A stretch of 64,000 nucleotides of DNA from Cobetia amphilecti (GCF_020217465.1 NZ_CP084115.1:930001-994000), one strand, 5' to 3'. Shown: positions 26,684-35,601, counted from the first letter of the stretch. Numbers and translations: made by a program. The notes: generated from the letters alone by a model not told the origin.

Positions 26684-28041
26684 GGCGTGACTCCTTCTGG
26701 GCTGATGGTTGGGGAAGCCGAGCGGGGCTGGGCCTTTTCCGCTGCCAGTACCGCTTCGAGAGCGTCGAGCAGTACCGCGATATCCTCGGCCGTGTGCTCG
26801 GCGGAGAAGGTGAAGCGCAGGCGCGAGCTGCCGGCGGGCACCGTGGGCGGGCGGATGGCCGAGACCAGCACGCCGCGCTCGCGCAGTGCCGCGCTCCAGG
26901 CCAATGCCCGCGCTTCGCTGCCCAGAATCAGCGGCTGAATCGGGGTCAGCGGGGCGGAGGATGAAATGTTCGTGTCGGCTGACGACAGCCCGAGCGCGAG
27001 CCCACTGCCTGCCAGCAGATGCGTGCAACCCTCACGGAACTGCTGCACGCGGGCCTGCAATTGCTCACGGCGCTGCGGCTCGCGCGCGACGATCTCCAGC
27101 GCCGCCAGGGTAGCGGCGGCGACATGCGGTGGTTGCGCGGTGGTGTAGATGTAAGGGCGCGCCAGCTGGATCAGGCTCTCGATCAGCGCATCGCTGCCGG
27201 CGACGAAGGCGCCGCTGCTGCCGAGCGCCTTGCCCAGGGTGCCGACCAATACCGGCACGTCAGCCAGCGGGGTATCGCGCCCGACCAGGCCTTCGCCATG
27301 CTCGCCCAGCACGCCCAGCCCGTGGGCATCATCGATCATCAGCCAGGCGCCGTGCCGGGCGCAGGCCTGGCTCAGGCCCGCGATATCGGCGCAGTCGCCA
27401 TCCATGCTGAACACGCCATCGCTGATCACCAGCGTGTCATCGGCCCGGGAGCGCGTCAGCTGGCGCTCGAGGTCCTCGATATCGCGATGATGGAAGCGAC
27501 GCGAGCGCACGGCAGTAGTGCCGGAGGATGCCAGGCGCGCGCCGTCGAGGAGGCTGGCGTGATTGAGGCGATCATGGAAGATCTCGAGGCTGCGACCGGC
27601 CTCGCGCGAGGCACTCGCCAGCGCATCGATCACGCCCAGATTGGCCATGAAACCGGTGGAGAACAGCAGCGCGCGTGGCCGCCCGGTCAGCTCGGCCAGG
27701 CGAGCCTCCAGCTGGTGGTGAGCGCGCTGGTGGCCATTGACCAGGTGGGCGCTGCCGCTGCCGACACCGAATTCACGCGCCGCGCGACAGCCGGCCTCGA
27801 CCAGCGCCGGGTGGTTGGCCAGCCCCAGATAGTCGTTGGCGGTGAAGTTGAGCAGCGGGCGCATTCCTGCACCGGCTTCCTGCCCGGCGAGGTTGACGTG
27901 GGGGCCCTGTGGCGAATCCAGCGTCAGGCGCCGGCGATAACGGCCGACCCGCTCACGCTGAGTGAGCAGGTCCTCCAGATGCGTGAAGCTGGCGCTGGAC
28001 TGAGGGCTTAAGCGCGCGCTGGCGGGCGTGTCGGTGGCCAC
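26680..28041 (-). CDS. bioF: 8-amino-7-oxononanoate synthase
   Basis: PLP enzyme condensing pimeloyl-ACP with alanine. The 453-residue protein is longer than E. coli BioF (384). The alpha-oxoamine synthase core is clear: FTANDYLGLANHPALVEAG, GSGSAHLVNGHQRAHHQLE, DDAHGLGVLGEHGEG, PLP lysine in VLVGTLGKALGSSGAFVAG, and SRLRFTFSAEHTAEDI near the end. Extra length lies at the N-terminus (about 25 residues), in an insert near 355-375 (SSADTNISSSAPL) and at the C-terminus. It begins with GTG 6 bases after the bioB stop codon, without a clear ribosome binding site, implying translational coupling. Confidence 0.93.
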   Translation of the reverse strand: MATDTPASARLSPQSSASFTHLEDLLTQRERVGRYRRRLTLDSPQGPHVNLAGQEAGAGMRPLLNFTANDYLGLANHPALVEAGCRAAREFGVGSGSAHLVNGHQRAHHQLEARLAELTGRPRALLFSTGFMANLGVIDALASASREAGRSLEIFHDRLNHASLLDGARLASSGTTAVRSRRFHHRDIEDLERQLTRSRADDTLVISDGVFSMDGDCADIAGLSQACARHGAWLMIDDAHGLGVLGEHGEGLVGRDTPLADVPVLVGTLGKALGSSGAFVAGSDALIESLIQLARPYIYTTAQPPHVAAATLAALEIVAREPQRREQLQARVQQFREGCTHLLAGSGLALGLSSADTNISSSAPLTPIQPLILGSEARALAWSAALRERGVLVSAIRPPTVPAGSSRLRFTFSAEHTAEDIAVLLDALEAVLAAEKAQPRSASPTISPEGVTP

Positions 28042-28047
28042 GAGCGA

Positions 28048-29226
28048 TCAGACCACCAGGCCGCAGGGCTTGCGCTCGCGCACCTGGCCTTCGCTGCTGG
28101 CGGGCGTCGCCTCGCGCGTGGCGTCATAGAACAGGCTGCCCTCGACATTGGCACGTGCCTGTTCTTCCATGGCGGCCTTCAGGGCGGCTTCGCGCACTTC
28201 GTCGCTGGCGACTTCCTGGCGGGTTTCCGGGTGCAGACCGAGGCGCTCGAACAGCTCGCGGTCACGGTTGGCCTGCGGGTTGCCGGTGGTCAGCAGACGC
28301 TCGCCATAGAAGATGGAGTTGGCGCCGGCGAGGAAGGCCAGTGCCTGAGTGGAATCGTCCATCTGCTCGCGGCCGGCAGACAGGCGTACGTGACTCTTCG
28401 GCATCATGATGCGCGCCACGGCGATGGCGCGGATGAACTCGATGGGATCGAGGTCATCGACATTCTCCAGCGGCGTGCCCGCCACCTTGACCAGCATGTT
28501 GATCGGCACCGATTCCGGCTGCGGCTCCAGATTGGCCAGCTGACGCAGCAGGCCGGCGCGGTCGGTGGTGGTCTCGCCCATGCCGAGGATGCCGCCGGAG
28601 CACACCTTCATGCCGGCTTCGCGCACGCTGGCGAGGGTGTCCAGGCGCTCGCTGTAGCTGCGCGTGGTGATGATCTCGCCGTAGTACTCCGGTGAGGTGT
28701 CCAGATTGTGGTTGTAGTAGTCGAGTCCGGCATCCGCGAGCTTTCTGGCCTGATCGGTATCGACCATGCCCAGCGTCATGCAGGTCTCGAGTCCCAGCGA
28801 CTTCACCTGACGCACCATCTCGGTGACCACTTCGAGGTCGCGCTCACGCGGGCTCTTCCAGGCCGCACCCATGCAGAAGCGGCTGGCGCCGGCGTCCTTG
28901 GCGGCACGTGCCTGCTCGACCACCTTCTCGATCTCCATCAGCTTTTCCTTGCCAAGGCCGGTGTTGTAGTGGCCGGACTGCGGGCAGTACTTGCAGTCTT
29001 CCGGGCAGGCGCCAGTCTTGATCGACAGCAGGGTGGAGACCTGTACCGCATTCGGGTCGAAGTGCTGGCGGTGCACCTGCTGGGCACGGAACAGCAGGTC
29101 ATTGAAGGGCAGGGCGAACAGCGCCTCGATTTCCGCGACGCTCCAGTCATGGCGTACCACGCTGTCATCGGCAGGCGCAGGGATATTCGTGGCTTGTGTG
29201 GTCACGCGGGAGGCTTCTACGGTCAT
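28048..29226 (-). CDS. bioB: Biotin synthase
   Basis: Radical SAM enzyme inserting sulfur into dethiobiotin. The SAM cluster motif [10 protein letters not shown] follows [10 protein letters not shown]. Also present are [43 protein letters not shown] and [19 protein letters not shown] with the Arg that ligates the auxiliary cluster. The 392 residues include a C-terminal extension of about 35 residues beyond the barrel. First gene of the biotin operon. The start at 29226 is preferred because AGGA lies 10 bases upstream; two earlier in-frame ATGs at 29244 and 29280 lack a site. A strong promoter with a BirA-like operator lies upstream. Confidence 0.96.
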   Translation of the reverse strand: MTVEASRVTTQATNIPAPADDSVVRHDWSVAEIEALFALPFNDLLFRAQQVHRQHFDPNAVQVSTLLSIKTGACPEDCKYCPQSGHYNTGLGKEKLMEIEKVVEQARAAKDAGASRFCMGAAWKSPRERDLEVVTEMVRQVKSLGLETCMTLGMVDTDQARKLADAGLDYYNHNLDTSPEYYGEIITTRSYSERLDTLASVREAGMKVCSGGILGMGETTTDRAGLLRQLANLEPQPESVPINMLVKVAGTPLENVDDLDPIEFIRAIAVARIMMPKSHVRLSAGREQMDDSTQALAFLAGANSIFYGERLLTTGNPQANRDRELFERLGLHPETRQEVASDEVREAALKAAMEEQARANVEGSLFYDATREATPASSEGQVRERKPCGLVV

Positions 29227-29358
29227 GAGCTTGAGGTCCTTCATCAGGCGGGCAGAGCGAGAGCGCGCTGAGCCGGTCATCCGTGGGTGAGTCCGGGAGT
29301 CGGCAGCCGAGCTGGCAAGTGGCCAGTCAACGCATCGAGTAAGGTCAGGTTAACTGAG

Positions 29359-29409
29359 ATGATAGAGTTTCCGCGGGCGCTGTCAACGATGAGAGCTCTG
29401 CTGGTTGAC
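29359..29409 (-). promoter_or_regulatory. bioB promoter overlapped by a predicted BirA operator
   Basis: On the - strand TTGACA (29381-29386) and TATCAT (29359-29364) are 16 bp apart, a near-consensus promoter. Overlapping the -35 box is an inverted repeat GTCAAC (29382-29387) / GTTGAC (29404-29409) with 16 bp between. This corresponds to the spacing of the BirA operator half-sites (GTnAACC, 14 bp, GGTTnAC). Biotinyl-BirA would then repress the biotin operon. The dyad also spans the likely comF start codon. Confidence 0.6.
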
Positions 29410-30258
29410 CACTGGCAGCTGTCGCGACCCTGCGCCTTCTGTCAGCGTCAGCTGACGACAGCCATGTCAGGCGCGACCGAACGGCAGAGCGCTTCAGTGT
29501 CACCTCCCCATTCATTTTCCTCTCTACCGTCACGCTCGCCTGATGAGCGAGGGCTGTCATCGCGCCGCGAGTGGTGCGACGCCTGCGAGGCGAGAATCGC
29601 GCGCAATCAGCATGCCTGCCCGCGCTGTGCTGAGCCTGTCGCCTCACTGGCATTGAGTCAGCAGGCTTGTGCGCGGTGCCTGTCGTCACCGCCCGCCTTT
29701 GCACGCTGCTTTGCGCCGCTGCGGTATGAAGGGTTGCTGGCGGGGCTGTTCCAGCGCTACAAGGACCAGCATCAGCGCCGCGCCGGGCGACTGCTGCGCC
29801 AACTCATGCAGCGGGAGCTTGCGCACTTCTGCCGCGAGTGGCGCCAGGCGCATCCTCACGGCGTAGTGATGCTGGTACCGGCAGATGCCTATCGTCGTCG
29901 CCAGCGCGGCCATGATGCGCTGGCGGAACTGTGTCGCGGGCTGGGCCCCGCCATTGCTGGCCATCCGCGGGATATGGCGCGGGTGCGCGACAGGCGCATG
30001 CCGCACGAGGCGTCAGCCGCGGTGGCCAGGGCAGCGCCGGATCAGCGCCTGCGGGATAGGCGCGGGCGTCTGAAGGCCCAGCGTGGGCGTTATGACATTG
30101 ACGGCCTCTTGCCCGAGCACGTGCTGCTGATCGATGACGTCATGACCAGCGGTGCGACGCTCGACAGTCTTGCTCAGGCCTGCCTGCGAGCCGGTGCCCG
30201 TGAGGTCGATGCCTGCGTGCTGGCGCGGACTCCCCTGGCCTTGCGTGGGGCGCTGTGA
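29389..30258 (+). CDS. comF: ComF-family phosphoribosyltransferase-like protein
   Basis: A 289-residue protein of the ComF/GntX family: N-terminal zinc-binding cysteines (PCAFCQRQL, then CDAC, ACPRCAEPV and CARC), followed by a type I phosphoribosyltransferase domain with the PRPP-binding motif HVLLIDDVMTSGATL. In naturally competent bacteria ComF acts in the cytoplasm on incoming single-stranded DNA, probably with PriA or helicases; in others its role is unknown. Together with comEA in this window it hints at competence, though the rest of the machinery is not here. The zinc finger is split by a Ser/Arg-rich insert near residues 28-62. The start is uncertain: ATGs at 29359 and 29389 are possible, both within the bio promoter region. 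Confidence 0.88.
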   Translation: MRALLVDHWQLSRPCAFCQRQLTTAMSGATERQSASVSPPHSFSSLPSRSPDERGLSSRREWCDACEARIARNQHACPRCAEPVASLALSQQACARCLSSPPAFARCFAPLRYEGLLAGLFQRYKDQHQRRAGRLLRQLMQRELAHFCREWRQAHPHGVVMLVPADAYRRRQRGHDALAELCRGLGPAIAGHPRDMARVRDRRMPHEASAAVARAAPDQRLRDRRGRLKAQRGRYDIDGLLPEHVLLIDDVMTSGATLDSLAQACLRAGAREVDACVLARTPLALRGAL

Positions 30259-30440
30259 CCCGCAAACGCGACACGAAGTAGAGCTGCCCGACACATGCCG
30301 CCGGGGCTGAGCCTCGAAACGGGCGTTGAGCTCAGCGGGCATGCGGGGTCAATCAGGGAGAAGACTGGCGTGCAGAGGGTCTAATCTCATAGCATGCAAG
30401 GTCCGGCAGCCGTTTGCTGGTCCATGCCCGAGGAATTGCC

Positions 30441-31538
30441 ATGCCTATTGATCCTGTTTCCCCCGATGACTCGCAATCTTCCGGCACCTCGCGCGAGTTG
30501 GATGCGCGCTCCAATGGCAACACCTGGTCGACGACATCCGCGCCAGAGGGCCATGGAGACACGCGTTTTCATCCCTTCGATGCTCTCGCGCCGGACCGTG
30601 TCGTGGCCGCTGTCGAATCGCTGGGCTTCTGGTTGCCCGGCGAGCCGTTCGCGCTGAACAGTTACGAGAATCGTGTCTACCATCTCGCCGATGATGACCG
30701 ACGCCGCTGGGTGGCCAAGTTCTATCGCCCCGAGCGCTGGAGCCGTGCCCAGATTCTCGAGGAGCACGCCTTCCTGGCCGAGCTGGATGAGGCCGGTGTC
30801 CCCGGCGCCCCCGCGTGGGCGAACGAGGCCGGCGAGACGCTGCATCGATTCGAGGGCTTCGACTTCGCTCTCTTCCCGCATGTGGTGGGGCGCGCGCCGG
30901 AGCTTGAATCTGCCGAGCACCTCTATCAGCTGGGTGAGCTGATCGGTCGCGTGCACGCGGTGGGGCGCAAGAGCGCGTTTCGCGAGCGGGAGACGCTCTC
31001 GCCGCTGCGGATTCTGGAAGAGAGCTGCGCCAGCGTACTGGCCTCCGACTGGCTGAGTGAGCGCCAGCGCGACAGCTACCAGCGCGTCATCGAGGCATTG
31101 CGCCCATTGGTCGCGGAGCAGAGCTGGCCGGAAAGCGCCCTGATCCGTACCCACGGCGACTGCCACATCGGCAACATGCTGGGGCGCGATGACAGCTTCG
31201 CGCTGGTCGACTTCGATGACTGCCTGAGCGCCCCGGCGGTGCAGGACCTGTGGATGCTGTTGACCGGTCAGAGCGACCCGGAGCTGCACATGCAGCTGTC
31301 CGAGGTGCTGGAGGGCTACGAGCAGCATTGTGAGTTCAATCGCAGCGAGCTCAAGTGGATCGAGACCCTGCGCACACTGCGTATGGTGCGTCACAGTGCC
31401 TGGGTGGTGCGGCGCTGGTCGGACCCCGCCTTCCCGCAGGCCTTCTCGCATGTGGCGAGCCTGGGCTACTGGGACGACCACATTCGCAGCCTGGAACAGC
31501 AGCGCGTCGCGCTGTCTGCGCCGCGTTGGCTGGCCTAG
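30441..31538 (+). CDS. srkA: Stress response kinase A (YihE/SrkA family)
   Basis: A 365-residue Ser/Thr kinase of the aminoglycoside-phosphotransferase fold. Motifs: NSYENRVYHLADDDRRRWVAKFYRP (nucleotide-binding lysine), EEHAFLAELDEAGVP, catalytic loop RTHGDCHIGNML and metal-binding LVDFDDCLSAPAVQDLWML. E. coli YihE/SrkA protects cells during envelope or oxidative stress by countering MazEF-type death. The first about 45 residues are Ser/Thr/Pro-rich and not in E. coli. The start at 30441 is supported by GAGGAA 6 bases upstream. In E. coli the gene precedes dsbA; here it stands alone. Confidence 0.93.
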   Translation: MPIDPVSPDDSQSSGTSRELDARSNGNTWSTTSAPEGHGDTRFHPFDALAPDRVVAAVESLGFWLPGEPFALNSYENRVYHLADDDRRRWVAKFYRPERWSRAQILEEHAFLAELDEAGVPGAPAWANEAGETLHRFEGFDFALFPHVVGRAPELESAEHLYQLGELIGRVHAVGRKSAFRERETLSPLRILEESCASVLASDWLSERQRDSYQRVIEALRPLVAEQSWPESALIRTHGDCHIGNMLGRDDSFALVDFDDCLSAPAVQDLWMLLTGQSDPELHMQLSEVLEGYEQHCEFNRSELKWIETLRTLRMVRHSAWVVRRWSDPAFPQAFSHVASLGYWDDHIRSLEQQRVALSAPRWLA

Positions 31539-31853
31539 CGATCGCGATATGGCCTGGCAGTCGTGACATGACCTGAAGGTCGTCGCGAGGCCTGAGCCCC
31601 TTTGGCGAAGTGAGTGACATCGCCCCTTCATGCGCCCCCATCGGTTACCGATGGGGGCGCATGTGTTGCATGGATACGACAATCGCGTGAACAGACCTGC
31701 GTTGACGGCATGCCTGAGGTAGAATCTGGCCCTGACATTGAACACGAAGTTATACGATTTCTTGCCATCTGATCGCTTGTGTATGACTTTTGTGCTTTAC
31801 CCCTGCTATGCGTGCGCTAGTGCGCGCCCCTGACCGATACCATAGGCAGACGG
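31539..31853. other. Intergenic region between srkA and folE
   Basis: Holds the srkA terminator (31630-31668). The remainder should contain the folE promoter, but I see no confident -35/-10 pair. Confidence 0.5.
31630..31668 (+). terminator. srkA terminator
   Basis: Perfect 15-base arms (31630-31644, 31648-31662) with a 3-base loop and a T-rich GTGTTG tail. Confidence 0.8.
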
Positions 31854-32405
31854 ATGACCGAAGAGATTGCCAACCACTACCGCCAGATCATCACCGCGTT
31901 GGGTGAGGATCCAGAGCGTGAGGGCCTGCTGGATACGCCCAAGCGCGCGGCCAAGGCCATGCAGTACCTGACTCATGGCTATCAACAGTCGTTGGAGGAG
32001 ATCGTCAACGGCGCTGTCTTCACCTCCGATACGGACGAGATGGTACTGGTCAAGGACATCGAGCTTTACTCGATGTGCGAGCATCACCTGCTGCCGTTCA
32101 TCGGCAAGTGCCACATCGCCTATCTGCCGTCTGGCAAGGTGCTCGGTCTGTCCAAGTTCGCGCGTATCGTCGACATGTATTCGCGTCGCATGCAGATTCA
32201 GGAAAACCTCACCAAGCAGATCGCCGAGGCCGTTCAGCAGGTCACCGGTGCACGTGGTGTGGCCGTCGTGGTCGAAGCGCGTCACATGTGCATGATGATG
32301 CGTGGGGTGGAAAAGCAGAATTCCAGCATGAAGACGTCCGTGATGCTGGGCGCCTTCCGCGACAATCAGCCGACCCGTCAGGAATTCCTGACGTTGATCA
32401 GCTGA
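31854..32405 (+). CDS. folE: GTP cyclohydrolase I, type 1
   Basis: Zinc enzyme converting GTP to 7,8-dihydroneopterin triphosphate, the first step of folate and pterin synthesis. The 183-residue length is typical of the short FolE. Signature segments are [23 protein letters not shown] (zinc Cys and His), [22 protein letters not shown] and the second zinc ligand region [17 protein letters not shown]. It is followed by its own terminator and then folX, whose enzyme uses the FolE product. Confidence 0.97.
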   Translation: MTEEIANHYRQIITALGEDPEREGLLDTPKRAAKAMQYLTHGYQQSLEEIVNGAVFTSDTDEMVLVKDIELYSMCEHHLLPFIGKCHIAYLPSGKVLGLSKFARIVDMYSRRMQIQENLTKQIAEAVQQVTGARGVAVVVEARHMCMMMRGVEKQNSSMKTSVMLGAFRDNQPTRQEFLTLIS

Positions 32406-32418
32406 CAGCAGAGTGAAG

Positions 32419-32447
32419 ACGCCGCCTTTCGAGGCGGCGTTCTTGTC
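32419..32447 (+). terminator. folE terminator
   Basis: Arms ACGCCGCC (32419-32426) and GGCGGCGT (32433-32440) with a 6-base loop, followed by TCTTGTC. Confidence 0.8.
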
Positions 32448-32491
32448 TGGGAGTCATCTCGCGCGTTTCCCTTGATCAGGAGTCCCTGCCG

Positions 32492-32896
32492 ATGCCGATG
32501 CATGCCTTGCACGATGAACATCTCGATCACGATCTCGCCACCATTCGCATCAAGAACCTGCGCCTGAGAACCTATATCGGGATCAATGAAGACGAGATCC
32601 AGAACCGCCAGGATGTCGTGATCAACGTGGTGATCCGCTATCGCGCGGCACGCGCCGTGCAGTTCAATCACATCAGTGAAGCGCTCAATTACCGCACCAT
32701 CACCAAGCAGTTGATCCGTCATGTCGAGGAAGGGCGCTTCGCGCTGCTCGAACGCATGACCCGTGAGGTGCTGGATATCGTGATGGCGCACGAACAGGTG
32801 CTGACGGCGCAGGTCGAGATCGACAAGCCGCATGCCTTGCGCTTCTCGGACTCGGTGTCTATCACCCTGTCGGACAGTCGCGAAGCGCATGACTAG
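32492..32896 (+). CDS. folX: Dihydroneopterin triphosphate 2'-epimerase (FolX)
   Basis: A 134-residue member of the dihydroneopterin aldolase fold. [59 protein letters not shown] and [20 protein letters not shown] match E. coli FolX closely, whereas FolB aldolases differ in these segments. FolX epimerises dihydroneopterin triphosphate to the monapterin form, giving tetrahydromonapterin. The N-terminus has a His/Asp-rich extension of about 14 residues. AGGAGT lies 8 bases before the start. Confidence 0.93.
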   Translation: MPMHALHDEHLDHDLATIRIKNLRLRTYIGINEDEIQNRQDVVINVVIRYRAARAVQFNHISEALNYRTITKQLIRHVEEGRFALLERMTREVLDIVMAHEQVLTAQVEIDKPHALRFSDSVSITLSDSREAHD

Positions 32897-32907
32897 TCGG
32901 CCAGGGC

Positions 32908-33003
32908 AGGCGTAGAAACGCTCAGGCGTAGAGAAGCTCAGATGTCGAGAAGCTCAGATGTCGAGAAAGTCAGATATCGAGAAAGTCAGGCGCAGAAGCC
33001 TGA
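32908..33003. repeat. 16 bp tandem repeat array (five copies plus one degenerate)
   Basis: Copies start at 32908, 32924, 32940, 32956 and 32972 with strict 16 bp spacing; a degenerate sixth occupies 32988-33003. A typical unit is AGATGTCGAGAAGCTC. The array fills the gap between folX and the cold-shock-like gene and ends 19 bp before the latter's start. Confidence 0.93.
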
Positions 33004-33021
33004 AGAGTCGGGAGACATGAT

Positions 33022-33366
33022 GTGATCGGGGAAATCATCCATTTCGATGATGCAGAACAGCAGGGCACCATTCGGGACGAGAAGGGCGGTGAGCACGCCT
33101 TCGATCTGGTCGGCTGGCGCGGGCGTGGCTTGCCGGGGCCGGGACTGGCGGTGGACTTCGAGCTTCGCGACGGGCGTGCAGTGCAGGTCTTCAATGCGCG
33201 AATCAAGCAGCAGAAGGCGCGGCGAGTCGTCTCGATGCCGCCCGAGAGCGAGGCCGGCGAGGCGCCCGGGCCCACGGCTGACGCCGCCAGGCCGGCAACG
33301 CGCAAGCGCTGGTGGCTCGCCGGGCTGGCCATCGTGGTACTAGTACTGGCAGGGTTGTGGATCTAG
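33022..33366 (+). CDS. Cold-shock-domain-like protein with C-terminal membrane anchor
   Basis: A 114-residue protein. Residues 1-62 resemble a cold-shock/OB fold (MIGEIIHFDDAEQQGTIRDE, LPGPGLAVDFELRDGRAVQVFNARI). The link is a charged Pro/Ala-rich stretch (about 70-92). The C-terminus is a single membrane helix preceded by RKRWW (about 93-113). Related small CSD proteins fused to membrane segments occur with DUF1294, but here only one helix is present. A nucleic-acid binding role at the membrane is a guess. GTG start with GGGAG about 7 bases upstream; the ATGATG just before it runs straight into a stop. Confidence 0.7.
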   Translation: MIGEIIHFDDAEQQGTIRDEKGGEHAFDLVGWRGRGLPGPGLAVDFELRDGRAVQVFNARIKQQKARRVVSMPPESEAGEAPGPTADAARPATRKRWWLAGLAIVVLVLAGLWI

Positions 33367-33464
33367 CGCCACGCCCGCATCTAGGCTATATCAGGTTAGT
33401 CTTGAGTAGTCTCGGGTAGCCGGGAATCACTGCCTTGACCCACAAGCACGCCTCGGGAGTCTTC

Positions 33465-34922
33465 ATGGAACATCTCAACGATACCAGTCTGTTTCGTCCA
33501 TTTGCCTATATCGACGGTGGCTGGGTAGCCGCGGATTCCGGCGAGCAGATCGAGGTCGACAATCCTGCCACCGGCGAGATCATCGGCCGCGTGCCTCGGC
33601 TGGGTTACGCCGAGACCGAACGTGCCATCGAGGCGGCGCAGCACTCCTTCGCGGACTGGAAGGAGACGCCGGCGCTGGAGCGCGCTGACATCCTGATGAA
33701 GTGGTACGCCCTGATGCTGGAGCACAAGGATGATCTGGCGCAGATCATGACGCTGGAGCAGGGCAAGCCCCTCGCCGAAGCCGCCGGTGAAATCCAGTAC
33801 GCGGCCAGCTTCCTGCGCTGGTTCGCCGAAGAAGGTCAGCGCGTGTATGGCGACACCATTCCGGCCGCCAAGCGTGACCAGCGTATTCTGGTGCTCAAGC
33901 AGCCGGTCGGGGTGGTGGGGGCGATCACGCCGTGGAACTTCCCGGCCTCGATGATCACCCGCAAGGCGGGCGCCGCGCTGGCCGCAGGCTGCCCGATCGT
34001 GGTCAAGCCGGCCAGCCAGACGCCGTTCTCGGCGTTGGCGCTGGCGGTGCTGGCGGAACGTGCTGGCGTGCCGCGCGGTGTCTTCAACGTCGTGCCGGGC
34101 TCGGCCAAGGACATCGCCAAGGCGATGACCGATTCCAGCATCGTGCGCAAGGTGACCTTCACCGGCTCCACGGAAGTCGGGCGTGGCCTGATGGCAAATG
34201 CCGCGCAGCATATCCAGAAGATCTCGCTGGAGCTTGGCGGCAACGCGCCCTTTCTGGTGTTCGAAGACGCCGATCTCGATGCGGCGGTGGAAGGCGCGAT
34301 GGCGGCCAAGTTCCGCAATGCCGGCCAGACCTGCGTCTGCACCAATCGCTTCCTGGTGCAGTCCAGCGTGGTCAATGCCTTCAGCGAGAAGCTGGCCGCT
34401 GCCATGAACGCTGAGCTGACCGTGGGCAATGGCCTGGAAGAGGGCGTCAAGGTCGGTCCGTTGATTGATGGCGACGCCGTCGAGAAGGTCACCGAGCATG
34501 TGCAGGATGCCCTCGACAAGGGCGCCGAACTGCTGCTGGGCGGCCATCCGCATCCGCTGGGGGGCAGCTTCTTCACGCCGACCCTGATCTCGCAGGTGAC
34601 GCCGGAGATGAAGGTCGCCCGTGAGGAAACCTTCGGTCCGCTGGCGGCGATCTTCCCCTTCGAGAGCGAGGAAGAGGCGATCGAGATGGCCAACGACACC
34701 GAATTCGGCCTGGCCAGTTACTTCTACAGCAGCGACCTCAAGCGTGTCTGGCGCGTATCGGAAGGTCTGGACTACGGCATGGTTGGTATCAATACCGGGC
34801 TGATCTCCAACGCCGCGGCGCCCTTTGGTGGCACCAAGGCGTCGGGGTTGGGCCGTGAAGGCTCCAAGTATGGCCTCGAGGAGTACATGGAAACCAAGTA
34901 TCTGTGTCTCTCACTTGGCTGA
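33465..34922 (+). CDS. gabD: NADP-dependent succinate-semialdehyde dehydrogenase
   Basis: A 485-residue aldehyde dehydrogenase. It oxidises succinate semialdehyde from GABA breakdown to succinate. Motifs: ITPWNFPASMITRKAGAALAAGC, KPASQTPFSALALA, TFTGSTEVGRGLM, catalytic Glu in SLELGGNAPFLVF, catalytic Cys in NAGQTCVCTNRFLV, and EETFGPLAAIFPF. GabD-type segments (VYGDTIPA, LISNAAAPFGGTKASGLGREGSKYG) distinguish it from other ALDHs. No gabT is adjacent. The ATG at 33465 is preferred (GGGAG upstream) over an in-frame TTG at 33435. A strong terminator follows. Confidence 0.93.
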   Translation: MEHLNDTSLFRPFAYIDGGWVAADSGEQIEVDNPATGEIIGRVPRLGYAETERAIEAAQHSFADWKETPALERADILMKWYALMLEHKDDLAQIMTLEQGKPLAEAAGEIQYAASFLRWFAEEGQRVYGDTIPAAKRDQRILVLKQPVGVVGAITPWNFPASMITRKAGAALAAGCPIVVKPASQTPFSALALAVLAERAGVPRGVFNVVPGSAKDIAKAMTDSSIVRKVTFTGSTEVGRGLMANAAQHIQKISLELGGNAPFLVFEDADLDAAVEGAMAAKFRNAGQTCVCTNRFLVQSSVVNAFSEKLAAAMNAELTVGNGLEEGVKVGPLIDGDAVEKVTEHVQDALDKGAELLLGGHPHPLGGSFFTPTLISQVTPEMKVAREETFGPLAAIFPFESEEEAIEMANDTEFGLASYFYSSDLKRVWRVSEGLDYGMVGINTGLISNAAAPFGGTKASGLGREGSKYGLEEYMETKYLCLSLG

Positions 34923-35053
34923 TCCATCGTCATCGGATCTGCGCTGTCGATCTTTGCTTGAGCCTTGCATCCTCGAACTTTGCCTCCTGGAGCTTTGCAT
35001 CGCTGATTGATGGCCAGCGCTCAAGGCAGTGATTGGACACGCCATCAGCTGGC

Positions 35054-35088
35054 AAAAAGCCCGCCCGGGAAACCGGGCGGGCTTTTTC
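35054..35088 (+). terminator. gabD terminator
   Basis: Perfect 15-base arms AAAAAGCCCGCCCGG (35054-35068) and its complement (35073-35087) close a GAAA loop, ending in a T-run. Confidence 0.95.
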
Positions 35089-35384
35089 ATGCCATGCATT
35101 TATCCCACCTGCCTGCGCCGAGTGTGGCTGCAACTTGGCCATGGAATTTTCGCTGCTGATGAGAGCGATCTTTCACTGTTGATGAGAGAACGGCATGCGC
35201 GAGAGGTGGGCAAGCTCGCGACAAGAGGCGCATGAGTCATTGGTCGTAGAGATGGAGTGGCTCGAGGATCGATGGCGCTGCGCGTGTCAGACCAAAGCGG
35301 TATATCGCGGCCTTTTAGCGCAGATCAGGGCCAAAGACAGGTGTGCTTTGTCGGCATTCTCTTACTTGTGCATATGCTTATTTA

Positions 35385-35475
35385 AGCTACAGTCAAAGAG
35401 CGGGACCTGTGGTGATAGTCTTCAAGGATTGAAGACAGGGCGAGTGGCGTGGCGGACGCGACTCGCCCTTTTTTA
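35385..35475 (+). ncRNA. Candidate small RNA between gabD and glsA
   Basis: An AT-rich, promoter-like region (35365-35390, including TACAGT at about 35389) precedes a sequence with two hairpins. The first, GTCTTCAA-GGA-TTGAAGAC (35418-35436), presents GGA in the loop. The second (35438-35468) has outer arms GGGCGAGT/ACTCGCCC and is followed by TTTTTT, a clear intrinsic terminator. No protein gene precedes it on this strand and glsA is on the other strand. The 5' end is a guess. Confidence 0.45.
35438..35475 (+). terminator. Intrinsic terminator of the orphan transcript
   Basis: Arms GGGCGAGT (35438-35445) and ACTCGCCC (35461-35468) with additional inner pairing CGT/ACG, then a run of six T. 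Confidence 0.85.
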
Positions 35476-35601
35476 TTGCCGGAACTCTTATCTCTTATCT
35501 CTGATCTCGGGTTCGGATCTTGGCTCTCGCGCCGCAACCCTCATGCCGCAACGCTCACTTCCCAGCCCCCATCTCAGTCCTCACTTCTCGGCTCGCAGGT
35601 C

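Larger units (their letters stand above)
34923..35601. other. 679 bp stretch without a protein gene
   Basis: Holds the gabD terminator (35054-35088), a degenerate CTTTGC-rich repeat of about 15 bp (34952-34995) and an orphan terminator with an internal hairpin (35417-35475) that suggests a small RNA. Its glsA-proximal 130 bp is Ser/Pro-codon-like but has no supported gene. Confidence 0.6.

Noticed and set aside
32908-33003. CRISPR array
   Set aside because: Units are 16 bp, contiguous and have no unique spacers or cas genes nearby; it is a plain tandem repeat. The same applies to 52415-52510.
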